From: Anaerobacillus isosaccharinicus
GTDB lineage: Bacteria; Bacillota; Bacilli; Bacillales; Anaerobacillaceae
Reading direction: 5' to 3'
DNA length: 64,000 nucleotides
Assembly (NCBI RefSeq): GCF_001866075.3
Contig: NZ_CP063356.1
Coordinates: 124,001 to 188,000, forward strand
Made by a program: the position numbers and the translations under genes. The notes beneath the pieces were generated by a model. The model searched no databases. It worked only from the letters and a program-made list of their open reading frames with translations, and was not told the DNA's origin. Of this stretch, positions 54,302 through 63,384 are shown one piece after another (position 1 is the first letter of the stretch; each line of letters starts with the position of its first letter).

Positions 54302-55384
54302 CTAGAGCTTGGCTTCTTTCTCATGTTTCTTTTGTAATTGTTCACGCACATGGACAAGAATAACCTTTATAATTGCTAGTATAGGAACAGCTATTATTAA
54401 GCCAATAATTCCACCTACTTCACCACCAACGATCAAAGCAAACATAATTAAAATTGGATGCATATGTAGGCTTTTTCCGACAATTAAAGGAGATAAAATA
54501 TTACCTTCTACTAGTTGAATTCCAAAGTTAACCATTAAGCCTAATAATACTAATTGGAATGATTCCGTAAAAGCAATAATTGCAACTGGAATTGCCCCTA
54601 TAATTGGACCAAAGTAAGGAATGATGTTTGTAACTCCAATAAAAATCCCTAATATTACTGCATAGGGCATTCCTATTAACCAAAGCCCAATCGTTGCTAT
54701 AACAGCAACTACTAAACAAACTAACAATTGTCCCCTTATGTAGTTTCCTAACGAGACATTAATATTTCTAAGTAATTCTCTACCAGAACTTCTCCATTTC
54801 CTTGGTGTTAAATACCAGGCTGTTTTTTCAAGCAAGTTAAAATCCTTTAACAAATAAAAAACAAGGAACGGAATAATAATGATCATTAATAAATAATCAA
54901 ATAATCCTCCTAAATTCTCTACAGTTCCTACAACACCTTCAGCTGCAACACCCTCAATATTCGTGAGCCAACCTTCAACTTTTACTCTAAAACCGTCTGG
55001 CATCATTGATGTCTGTTTATAAAAATCACCTACTACATCACGGTAAATATTAACAAAATGCGGGATGTTTTCCATTAAATCCTTAACTTCATCAATAATA
55101 TACGGAGTTCCTTTCATTAATAAATAGGCAAAAACAAACATAAATGCGATATAAATAAGCAGTATTGATATTGGTCTTGGAACTCCCATACTTTTCATCT
55201 GTTCAACAATAGGATGTAATAAGTAAGTAATTGCTCCTGCAATTAAAAAAGGAAGAGAAACCCTAATCAAAACCGTTAATACTGGTTGCCAAATTGGAGA
55301 GAGCAATAAAAAAACGTAGCCACACAAAAAGATTACTAGAAGACTAACAACACGTAAAAGCCACTTTATTGGTAATGGTTCCAA
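54302..55384 (-). CDS. yrrI: AI-2E family transporter (YrrI-like)
   Basis: 360 residues with about seven transmembrane helices of the AI-2E/PerM family: paired helices at about 8-65, a long soluble region (about 85-150), then helices through 350 with GVTNIIPYFGPIIGAIPVAI, the family signature. Substrates differ within the family and are mostly unknown. The start is TTG with GGGGTGAG upstream. Located just before alaS, as in B. subtilis (yrrI). Confidence 0.88.
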   Translation of the reverse strand: MEPLPIKWLLRVVSLLVIFLCGYVFLLLSPIWQPVLTVLIRVSLPFLIAGAITYLLHPIVEQMKSMGVPRPISILLIYIAFMFVFAYLLMKGTPYIIDEVKDLMENIPHFVNIYRDVVGDFYKQTSMMPDGFRVKVEGWLTNIEGVAAEGVVGTVENLGGLFDYLLMIIIIPFLVFYLLKDFNLLEKTAWYLTPRKWRSSGRELLRNINVSLGNYIRGQLLVCLVVAVIATIGLWLIGMPYAVILGIFIGVTNIIPYFGPIIGAIPVAIIAFTESFQLVLLGLMVNFGIQLVEGNILSPLIVGKSLHMHPILIMFALIVGGEVGGIIGLIIAVPILAIIKVILVHVREQLQKKHEKEAKL

Positions 55385-55445
55385 AAACTCACCCCATTTT
55401 TATCCAAGCTATCACTATTGTTAACAAAAATAGCTAAATTATAAT

Positions 55446-55483
55446 ATAGAATGTAGAATGTAGAATGTAGAATGTAAAATAAT
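55446..55483. repeat. AATGTAGAATGT-type repeat, copy R4 (left arm only)
   Basis: Three and a half consecutive 8-bp GAATGTAG words, then AATGTAAAATAAT. The right arm is missing. It lies between yrrI and the terminator of the yrzQ group. Confidence 0.8.
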
Positions 55484-55535
55484 AAGTAATGCTTTCTAGC
55501 AATTCCTTAGCCATATTTAAATTAGTCTCCATTAA

Positions 55536-55568
55536 AAAAGCCTCTAGCTCGTAGGCTAGAGGCTTCTC
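55536..55568 (-). terminator. Terminator after yrzQ
   Basis: AAGCCTCTAG and CTAGAGGCTT form a strong stem followed by T's on the minus strand, 6 nt from the yrzQ stop. Confidence 0.9.
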
Positions 55569-55573
55569 CCATT

Positions 55574-55762
55574 TTAAGAAAAGTTGCGCATCATGCGCTT
55601 TTGGAATTTTTGGATTGTACGCTTCGAAGGCATCATATCTGCCATTTCAATGTTGTTTGTCATCGGTTCCATCATTCGCATCATTTTCTTGCGACGTTTT
55701 GGATCCATCATTGTAATTGCAGCTGCCCCTAATCCTAAAGCCAATAATGTTGTTGTACGCAT
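55574..55762 (-). CDS. yrzQ: Small Met/basic-rich protein YrzQ-like (DUF3918)
   Basis: About 62 residues: a short hydrophobic segment (TTLLALGLGAAAITMM) then a Met-, Arg- and Lys-rich region with KRRKKMMRMMEPM and a basic C-terminus. ATG at 55762 has GGTGGTG 5-7 nt upstream. Position between yrrI and a zinc-ribbon protein corresponds to yrzQ of B. subtilis. Probably a membrane-associated protein; function unknown. Confidence 0.75.
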   Translation of the reverse strand: MRTTTLLALGLGAAAITMMDPKRRKKMMRMMEPMTNNIEMADMMPSKRTIQKFQKRMMRNFS

Positions 55763-55843
55763 TACATTCACCACCAATTTTAGAGTGTAATTCTTTTGAC
55801 TTTTGGTCAAACTTCTCTCTAACCCTTGATGAACGAACGTGAG

Positions 55844-56035
55844 TTAACTGCTTTCTACGCTCATATCTTCATCTTCAAAAAGATCATCAAGTGAGCTCAA
55901 GCTTCCGTCTTCTTCAACTTGGTGTAGTGAAAATCGCCCATTAACGATTGTTAATTCAATGAAACAATGCCAGCAATAATATTGATTTGTACCAATTTTT
56001 CCAATATCTTTCCCTTTGCAGTTAGGACAACGCAT
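55844..56035 (-). CDS. yrzR: Small zinc-ribbon protein YrzR-like
   Basis: 63 residues. Two CxxC pairs, CPNC (residues 3-6) and CWHC (21-24), form a zinc ribbon at the N-terminus; the C-terminal half is acidic (SLSSLDDLFEDEDM). GGGAGG precedes the ATG. Lies 13 bp after yrrD. The name follows gene order in B. subtilis; no function is known. Confidence 0.75.
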   Translation of the reverse strand: MRCPNCKGKDIGKIGTNQYYCWHCFIELTIVNGRFSLHQVEEDGSLSSLDDLFEDEDMSVESS

Positions 56036-56048
56036 CGTAGGGCCTCCC

Positions 56049-56528
56049 TTAACAATTTAAATCGATGACGATCACTTCTTCACCCACTGTTAAAGGAGCT
56101 GTTGATTTCAACACTCGTTTCCCCTCTTTTAAATCAGCGATAAAACCGTCTGTCACCTCATACCCTACGATATTGCCCAAATTTTCGTGAAAATATACAT
56201 CTTCTACCAAGCCCAACTTTTCCCCTTCAGTTGACATTAAAGTCTTCCCAACAATTTTCTTTGTCCCATTATGAAGTGAATAAAATGGAAACTGCTTCTT
56301 ATCATAAACAGATAACATTTTCACGTCATCAATGACTAACGCATCTTGTCCCATTGCATGGATATTTTCTAACGGTACAAATAGATGGCTGTTCAACCAA
56401 CCATTCTTATCAATAAGCAAGCCTTCCACATGTGTCTCTTGAAATAACAAATCAATAACCTTGCCGATTTCCTTTCCACCCTTTAAAGAAATGACGGACA
56501 AACCATTAAGAACGGAAAACGTTCGCAA
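56049..56528 (-). CDS. yrrD: PRC-barrel domain protein YrrD-like
   Basis: About 159 residues with two PRC-barrel-like halves: SVLNGLSVISLKGGKEIGKVIDLLF (about 5-29) and KKIVGKTLMSTEGEKLGLVEDVYF (about 90-113). Such domains occur in RimM and photosynthetic reaction centres and bind RNA or protein. The TTG at 56526-56528, 7 nt after AAGGTGGGAG, is preferred; an ATG 16 codons upstream lacks a site. It lies between recD2 and yrzR as in B. subtilis. Role unknown; sporulation expression is possible. Confidence 0.75.
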   Translation of the reverse strand: MRTFSVLNGLSVISLKGGKEIGKVIDLLFQETHVEGLLIDKNGWLNSHLFVPLENIHAMGQDALVIDDVKMLSVYDKKQFPFYSLHNGTKKIVGKTLMSTEGEKLGLVEDVYFHENLGNIVGYEVTDGFIADLKEGKRVLKSTAPLTVGEEVIVIDLNC

Positions 56529-56606
56529 AGTTATTCTCCCACCTTTCCGAACATTTATATGGTTTGTTAATCTCAACTAAACATGCTGGGTAACTAATTC
56601 CAATCC

Positions 56607-56702
56607 AATGTAAAATTCAGAATGTAAGGTGTAAAATGGTTGAAAGTAAAGCTTTGAAGCATTACTTAAAATTCTACATCTACATTTTACATTCTACATT
56701 TT
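56607..56702. repeat. AATGTAGAATGT-type repeat, copy R5, overlapping the recD2 3' end
   Basis: Left CCAATGTAAAATTCAGAATG, centre AAAGCTTTGAAGCATTACTT, right AAAATTCTACATC and TACATTTTACATTCTACATT. The right arm supplies the last codons (ENVECKM) and the stop of recD2. Confidence 0.85.
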
Positions 56703-58953
56703 CAATCAGTTTCTCCTTCAATTTCGTGTTACGCTTCATTTCGTTTTGTTGTTGAATGGCTGTTTGGAAAGCTTTTACTTCACCGCATAAAATTAAATAT
56801 TCTTTAGCTCTTGTAATTCCTGTATACACTAGGTTTCGGCGTAGCATACGGTGATACCCTCTGACAATAGGCATAATCACGATTGGAAATTCACTACCTT
56901 GTGATTTATGAACACTACAGCAGTAGGCTAAGGTAATTTGGTTTAAATCCTGTTTCGTGTACATCACTTCAATGCCATCGAATGAAATAATTAATTGATC
57001 TTGTTTTTCAACATTTTCTTTAGCATAAAAGATAGCTACAATTTCGCCCCTATCACCATTAAATACATTTTCTTCTGGATTATTGACGAGCTGCAAGACA
57101 ACATCACCAACCCGGTATGCTACCTCACCGAAAACAATCTCTCGTTGTTTTTCTTTTTTGGCGTTAAAAATATTTTGTAACTTTGCATTTAGCGCTTCTA
57201 TCCCAGCATTTCCCCGATACATCGGAGCTAACACTTGAATATCCTTTGCTGTATATCCTTTTTTTAGAGCATTTTGACAAATTTGTTCAATGACAGAAAT
57301 GACCTGTTCCTGACTGCATGGAAAAAAGCGGCGATCAGTTTTTGCTTCTATAATATCTTCAGGTAAATGTCCTTCCTTCATCTTATGGGCCAGCTGAATG
57401 ATGGAAGATTCCTTCGCTTGGCGATAAATATCGATAAGGTTCACGGTAGGGACAACCTTCGAATGAAGCAACTCACTTAGTACTTGACCAGGTCCAACAG
57501 ACGGAAGTTGATCCTCATCTCCGACTAATATCACTTGTATTTTACTTGGTAATGATTTAAAAAGTTGATTAGCAAGCCAAATGTCGACCATTGAAACTTC
57601 ATCAACAATGAGCAATTTTCCTGTAATAGGATTGTCTTCATCTTTTTCAAAACCTGAATGACCACCCTTCCAACCTAAAAGTCGATGAATGGTCTCTGCT
57701 GGTAAGCCTGTAGCTTCTGACATTCGTTTTGCTGCTCTTCCTGTTGGAGCAACTAAAAGTATCGGAAACGGATTTTCCCTACTGTAATCCTTTTTATTTA
57801 ATGAAAGTCCATGAAGCTTTGCATAAGATTCAACAATTCCTCTTATTACAGTTGTTTTACCAGTTCCAGGCCCACCTGTCAAAATCATCATCGAAGATTT
57901 TAGTGCAGTTTTAATTGCCTCTTTTTGCGAGGGCGCATACTCAATTTTCAATTCATCTTCTGTTTCACCAATCGCTTTTAGAAATTCAGACTCAGGAAAC
58001 TCATCTATTTGCTGCTCGCTCGTTAAAAGCTTACTAATATTTGTGACAAGTCCCTTTTCAGCAAAAAATAATGAAGGAAAGTAGACATTATCTCCTTCAA
58101 CAATTAGTTGTCCTTCTTCTTCTAAAAATAAAAGTTGCTGTTCAACCTCTTGTTTAGAAATTGAGTAACTATGATCGCTTAGTAGAGATATTGCTTCTGA
58201 TATAAGAGCATCTCTAACAATATAAACATGTCCCTCTTGCAAAGACATTTCTTGGACAATATGAAGACACCCAGCGTGTATTCGTTCTGGCTGATCTTTT
58301 GTAAACCCAAGTGTTTGTCCTAGGTTATCAGCTTTTGCAAAACCAATACCCTCAACATCATAAATGAGCTGATAAGGATTATTTTTCAGAACCTGTAATG
58401 TTTCTTCTTTGTATGCTTGAAAGATTTTCATCGCAAGTTGTGGACCAAACCCGAGTTTATAAAGCTCAATCAATACTTGTTCAATCCCTTGATGCAAAAT
58501 AACTTGATCATATATTAATTGAATTTTATCGTCATTTAGTGAAGCGACTGTTTTCAAGACGTTTTTGTCTTCCACAATTTTTGAAATCGCTTGTTCACCA
58601 AGCTTTTCGACTATTGCTTCAGCCGTTTTTCTTCCAATTCCTTTAAAACGTTCACTACTTAAATAGCGAATAATCCCCTCGGTCGTTTTAGGAACTTCTT
58701 TCTCAAACGTACTTACTTGGAACTGCTGCCCAAACTTCGGGTGCTCGATTACTTTCCCATAGAAAGTATATTGGTGCTCCTCGTCTAATTTAGGTAACGT
58801 TCCAACAATAGCAATGACCTTTTCATGAAGCTCTACATTCGTTTTCTGGACCTTAACCCTCGCTACTGTATAGAAGTTTTCTTCATTAGCATAAATAACT
58901 GTAATGAGCTCACCTTTAATAAATGGGTCATCTTTTTGATTTTCATCAATCAT
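56680..58953 (-). CDS. recD2: ATP-dependent 5'-3' DNA helicase RecD2 (YrrC)
   Basis: 757 residues, typical of the RecD2 form that lacks RecBC. N-terminal OB-like region and HhH repeats (RFKGIGRKTAEAIVEKLG, YDVEGIGFAKADNLGQ), then SF1 helicase motifs: GGPGTGKTTVIRGIV (I), LLVAPTGRAAKRMSE (Ia), LLIVDEVSMVDIWL (II), ILVGDEDQLPSVGPGQVL (III), and TLAYCCSVHKSQGSEFPIV (V), ending in LVYTGITRAKEYLILCG (VI). It acts in repair and replication-fork processing. The ATG 7 nt after AGAGGT is preferred. The C-terminus reads into a copy of the local repeat. Confidence 0.95.
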   Translation of the reverse strand: MIDENQKDDPFIKGELITVIYANEENFYTVARVKVQKTNVELHEKVIAIVGTLPKLDEEHQYTFYGKVIEHPKFGQQFQVSTFEKEVPKTTEGIIRYLSSERFKGIGRKTAEAIVEKLGEQAISKIVEDKNVLKTVASLNDDKIQLIYDQVILHQGIEQVLIELYKLGFGPQLAMKIFQAYKEETLQVLKNNPYQLIYDVEGIGFAKADNLGQTLGFTKDQPERIHAGCLHIVQEMSLQEGHVYIVRDALISEAISLLSDHSYSISKQEVEQQLLFLEEEGQLIVEGDNVYFPSLFFAEKGLVTNISKLLTSEQQIDEFPESEFLKAIGETEDELKIEYAPSQKEAIKTALKSSMMILTGGPGTGKTTVIRGIVESYAKLHGLSLNKKDYSRENPFPILLVAPTGRAAKRMSEATGLPAETIHRLLGWKGGHSGFEKDEDNPITGKLLIVDEVSMVDIWLANQLFKSLPSKIQVILVGDEDQLPSVGPGQVLSELLHSKVVPTVNLIDIYRQAKESSIIQLAHKMKEGHLPEDIIEAKTDRRFFPCSQEQVISVIEQICQNALKKGYTAKDIQVLAPMYRGNAGIEALNAKLQNIFNAKKEKQREIVFGEVAYRVGDVVLQLVNNPEENVFNGDRGEIVAIFYAKENVEKQDQLIISFDGIEVMYTKQDLNQITLAYCCSVHKSQGSEFPIVIMPIVRGYHRMLRRNLVYTGITRAKEYLILCGEVKAFQTAIQQQNEMKRNTKLKEKLIENVECKM

Positions 58954-59028
58954 TGTCATTACCTCTTTTGGAAAACTTAGCTTCTTGTCGAAGAAATATG
59001 CTAAATTTACTCTTTAATTATCTTATTT

Positions 59029-59691
59029 TTATTCTCCTTTGAGAAACGCTTCTAGTTGTTTTTTTCCATTCCCTGCAAGTAGATGACCTGGTTGAATTTT
59101 TAATGCCTGCTCAAAGCAATCCAATGCCTTTTCTCCATCTTCTTTAAATGTATAAGCCACACCTAAATTATAATAAGCATCTGCATGTGTTTCATCTAAT
59201 TTAACTACCTTTTCAAGAACAGTAATAGCTTCATCTACTTGCTCAAGTTGAGCTAATGTTAAACCATATTGAAACATCGCATCAACGTCATTAGGATTTT
59301 TCTCGGTAGCAGTACAAAAGTTAGCTAGTGCATATGGTAATACTCCGATGCTAGAGTAGCTAAGCCCTAACATAAAGTATGCATCTGCTTCAACTAGCCC
59401 ATTGGCGATCGCTTCTTTAAACATTCCTATGGCTTCTTCGTACTTTTCTTGTTCGAAGTAAGTATTTCCTGCCCCATAATAAGCAGTAGCCATTGTCTCA
59501 TCAATCTCAATCGCCTTTTGGTAGAAGGTAATTGCTCGGTCTTTTTCTCCAATAATCGATAATAAGTGACCAAAATTAACGTAGGCAATTGTATTATTTG
59601 GATCTTCTTGAATGGCTTCATTTAATAATTTCGCGGCTTCTTCTAATTTTCCTTCTTGAATTAATTGAGCCGCTTCTATATGTTTTTCCAT
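59029..59691 (-). CDS. yrrB: TPR-repeat protein YrrB-like
   Basis: 220 residues made of about six tetratricopeptide repeats (for example NTIAYVNFGHLLSIIGEKDRA, ATAYYGAGNTYFEQEKYEEA, ADAYYNLGVAYTFKEDGEKA). No signal or membrane segment, so cytosolic. AAAGGAG precedes the ATG. Between mnmA and recD2, as in B. subtilis, where YrrB may act in protein complexes around tRNA thiolation; that is uncertain. Confidence 0.9.
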   Translation of the reverse strand: MEKHIEAAQLIQEGKLEEAAKLLNEAIQEDPNNTIAYVNFGHLLSIIGEKDRAITFYQKAIEIDETMATAYYGAGNTYFEQEKYEEAIGMFKEAIANGLVEADAYFMLGLSYSSIGVLPYALANFCTATEKNPNDVDAMFQYGLTLAQLEQVDEAITVLEKVVKLDETHADAYYNLGVAYTFKEDGEKALDCFEQALKIQPGHLLAGNGKKQLEAFLKGE

Positions 59692-59748
59692 GTGTAAAAC
59701 TCCTTTTTATTTTCAGATTATCAAACTATGTACTTCAATTATAAAAAA

Positions 59749-60896
<1,148 letters not shown>

Positions 60897-62039
60897 TTAC
60901 TGTTTAATTCGATGAATAATTTTCGCTGTTTCCTCGGCAACTCGTTCGATTTCTTCTATCGTGTTCCCAAGTCCAAAACTAAAGCGTACCGCAGACATAA
61001 TTCTTTCTTTATCATTTTCAAACATCGCTGCTAGTACATGGGAAGGCTCTAGGCTCCCAGCAGTACATGCTGAGCCACTTGACGCAGCGATTCCCGCTAA
61101 ATCTAAATTAACTAAGAGCGATTCAACGCCGATTCCCTGAAAGCTAACATTTAATATATGAGGCAAAAAGTCGTTTTCATCACCATTAATTTTATAGACA
61201 AGTTCATGTTCTTCAAAGATCGCTAGCATTCTATTTCGAAAAGCAATATACTGCTCCCTTTTCGTTGCTCTTTCGGCAAACGCGATTTTAGCTGCTTCTT
61301 TCATTCCCACAATGCCAGGAACATTTTCTGTCCCAGCACGTCGCTTTCTTTCTTGATCGCCACCAAAAACATTGGCGAAAATCTGTTTCCCATTCTTTGC
61401 ATAAAGAAAGCCTACACCTTTTGGGCCATTTATTTTATGGGCAGATACACTTAAAAAATCGATATGCATCTTTTTCACATCGATCTCCTCTATGCCATAG
61501 GCTTGAACGGCATCTGTATGAAAAGCAACTTCTCTTTCCTGCAAAAACTGACCAATTTCTAAAATCGGTTGAATTGTTCCTACTTCGTTATTTCCATACA
61601 TAATTGAGACTAGAATTGTGTCTTCACGAACCGCACTCTTAAGGTCCTCTATAGAAATCATTCCATTTTCAGCGACTTTTAAATAAGTAACCTCAAAACC
61701 TTTTTTCTCTAAGTGCTGACAGGTATGCAGCAGTGCATGATGTTCAATTGCAGTTGTAATAATATGCTTACCTTTTTTCTTATTTGCTGAGGCATAACCG
61801 ATCATCGCTAAATTATCAGCTTCAGTACCACCACTTGTAAAGATAATTTCTTTTTCAGTCGCACGAATCGTACTAGCTAAAAACGCACGTGCCTCATCTA
61901 TAGCTTGTCTTGTTTTCCGACCAAATTGATGAATGCTTGATGGATTTCCAAAACTCTCATAAAAATACGGTAACATCGCTTCAACAACAGCTGGATGAGT
62001 TGGCGAAGTAGCCGCATGATCTACATAGATAGATTTCAT
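60897..62039 (-). CDS. iscS: Cysteine desulfurase (IscS/YrvO-like)
   Basis: 380 residues of the class V PLP aminotransferase family. TSGGTEADNLAMIG binds PLP, HTDAVQAYG has the Asp/Gln contacts, SVSAHKINGPKGVG carries the Schiff-base Lys, and SGSACTAGSLEPSH has the active-site Cys. Directly upstream of mnmA, it most likely supplies persulfide for tRNA thiolation (B. subtilis YrvO does this) and possibly Fe-S assembly. AGAAGGTG precedes the ATG. Confidence 0.96.
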   Translation of the reverse strand: MKSIYVDHAATSPTHPAVVEAMLPYFYESFGNPSSIHQFGRKTRQAIDEARAFLASTIRATEKEIIFTSGGTEADNLAMIGYASANKKKGKHIITTAIEHHALLHTCQHLEKKGFEVTYLKVAENGMISIEDLKSAVREDTILVSIMYGNNEVGTIQPILEIGQFLQEREVAFHTDAVQAYGIEEIDVKKMHIDFLSVSAHKINGPKGVGFLYAKNGKQIFANVFGGDQERKRRAGTENVPGIVGMKEAAKIAFAERATKREQYIAFRNRMLAIFEEHELVYKINGDENDFLPHILNVSFQGIGVESLLVNLDLAGIAASSGSACTAGSLEPSHVLAAMFENDKERIMSAVRFSFGLGNTIEEIERVAEETAKIIHRIKQ

Positions 62040-62057
62040 TTTTGCACCTTCTTACTA

Positions 62058-62156
62058 AAATGTAGAATGTAAAATGTAGAATGAAAAATTTAAAAGTTAA
62101 GCATCGAAGCTGAGCTGTCACTCATTCTACATTCTGAATTCTACATTCTACATTAT
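62058..62156. repeat. AATGTAGAATGT-type repeat, copy R6
   Basis: Left AAAATGTAGAATGTAAAATG and TAGAATGAAAAATT, centre AAGCATCGAAGCTGAG, right TCATTCTACATTCTGAATTC and TACATTCTACATTATTATGG. It fills the space between cymR and iscS. Confidence 0.85.
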
Positions 62157-62162
62157 TATGGA

Positions 62163-62582
62163 CTAAATATAAAACATATAGTATTCTTGGTTGCCTTTAT
62201 CTTCATAATTGGCTAATTGGTCTAGTGTTGTGTTATCGAGAACATCTTTGACCGCGTCTCTAATTTTAATCCAAAGATCGCGTTTTGCTGGCTCTTCGTC
62301 TTCCAATACTTCAACTGGACTAATTGGCCCTTCAAGAACTCTGATTATGTCACCTGCTGTAATTTTTTCTGCTTCTTTCGCTAGCATGTAACCACCGTAT
62401 GCTCCGCGAACACTTTTCACTAAAAGGGCATTCCGAAGCGGTGCAATTAATTGCTCTAGATAATGTTCTGATAAATCATGATCTTTGGCGATCGATTTTA
62501 ATGAAACTGGTCCCTCACCTTGCTTCTTTGCTAATGCCATCATGATTGTTAACCCGTAACGTCCCTTGGTCGATATCTTCAA
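62163..62582 (-). CDS. cymR: Rrf2-family cysteine metabolism repressor CymR
   Basis: 139 residues, MKISTKGRYGLTIMMALAK at the start being the Rrf2 winged-helix signature; SLKSIAKDHDLSEHYLEQLI is the recognition helix. No Cys cluster (C-x5-C-x5-C) as in IscR is seen, which fits CymR, the O-acetylserine/CysK-responsive repressor of sulfur genes in B. subtilis. It lies upstream of iscS as there. GAGGGAT precedes the ATG. Its first 68 bases overlap the preceding membrane-protein gene. Confidence 0.93.
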   Translation of the reverse strand: MKISTKGRYGLTIMMALAKKQGEGPVSLKSIAKDHDLSEHYLEQLIAPLRNALLVKSVRGAYGGYMLAKEAEKITAGDIIRVLEGPISPVEVLEDEEPAKRDLWIKIRDAVKDVLDNTTLDQLANYEDKGNQEYYMFYI

Positions 62583-63207
62583 TTTTTATCCCTCTTTCTA
62601 TCATAGCATCTACTAAACGTTGACATTGTGGCAACGTAAAACCTACGACATTACCAATCGTTAGACTAAATAGAATTGTTCCAATAAATACTGGTCCGCC
62701 TAAAATCCAGCCAATCATTAACACAACAATTTCCATGACAAAACGAACATGCTGAACTTTCCAACCACTTCGTTCAGTAATGGCAATCATTAAGCTGTCT
62801 CTAGGTCCAGCTCCACACTTTGGAGCTATATAAAGTCCAATACCATAACCACAAACTATGACTCCAACCAAAAGCATAACATATTGTCCTATTGTTGTGG
62901 CAGGTGTATTAATAAATATACGAAAAATGTCAATAAATACGCCAACAAGCACCATATTTAGAAAGGCACCGAACTGTGGCCATTCTTTTGTTAATATACC
63001 AGTTATTGTTATTATACAAAAACCCACTATTATTGACCACGAACCAACAGTAAGTCCTACTTGTTTTGTCAGACCAATGTGGAGCACGTCCCAAGGGGCA
63101 ACACCCAGATTTGCTTCTATCATTAAGACAATCCCAAATGACATAACAAGCAATCCTGTTAAAAAAATTAGCCATCTTCTACCAAATCTTCTTTTGTCTA
63201 GTGCCAC
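62515..63207 (-). CDS. YczE-like integral membrane protein
   Basis: About 230 residues with five or six transmembrane helices (LTGLLVMSFGIVLMIEANLG at the start; GVIVCGYGIGLYIAPKCGAGPRDSLMIAI). This matches the YczE/YitT-like group in B. subtilis; YczE is needed for export or processing of bacillaene or surfactin in some strains, but the general role is unknown. The GTG at 63205-63207 has AGGAGAGG about 11 nt upstream and is preferred; a TTG at 63270 is possible. Its end overlaps cymR. Confidence 0.75.
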   Translation of the reverse strand: MALDKRRFGRRWLIFLTGLLVMSFGIVLMIEANLGVAPWDVLHIGLTKQVGLTVGSWSIIVGFCIITITGILTKEWPQFGAFLNMVLVGVFIDIFRIFINTPATTIGQYVMLLVGVIVCGYGIGLYIAPKCGAGPRDSLMIAITERSGWKVQHVRFVMEIVVLMIGWILGGPVFIGTILFSLTIGNVVGFTLPQCQRLVDAMIERGIKIEDIDQGTLRVNNHDGISKEAR

Positions 63208-63384
63208 AGTTGTGTCATCCTCTCCTAGCCTTGCTACCAAACTGTTTATTTCATAATCAAATTCAATCAATTATATCACGATTTTCGAAATTAAAGGTAA
63301 GAATAAAAGCTGGTAGATAATCGTTGCATTTAGCTTTCTCATCAGTTATTCTGACTCAAAAGACTCTTAAGGAGTAGACAAACC

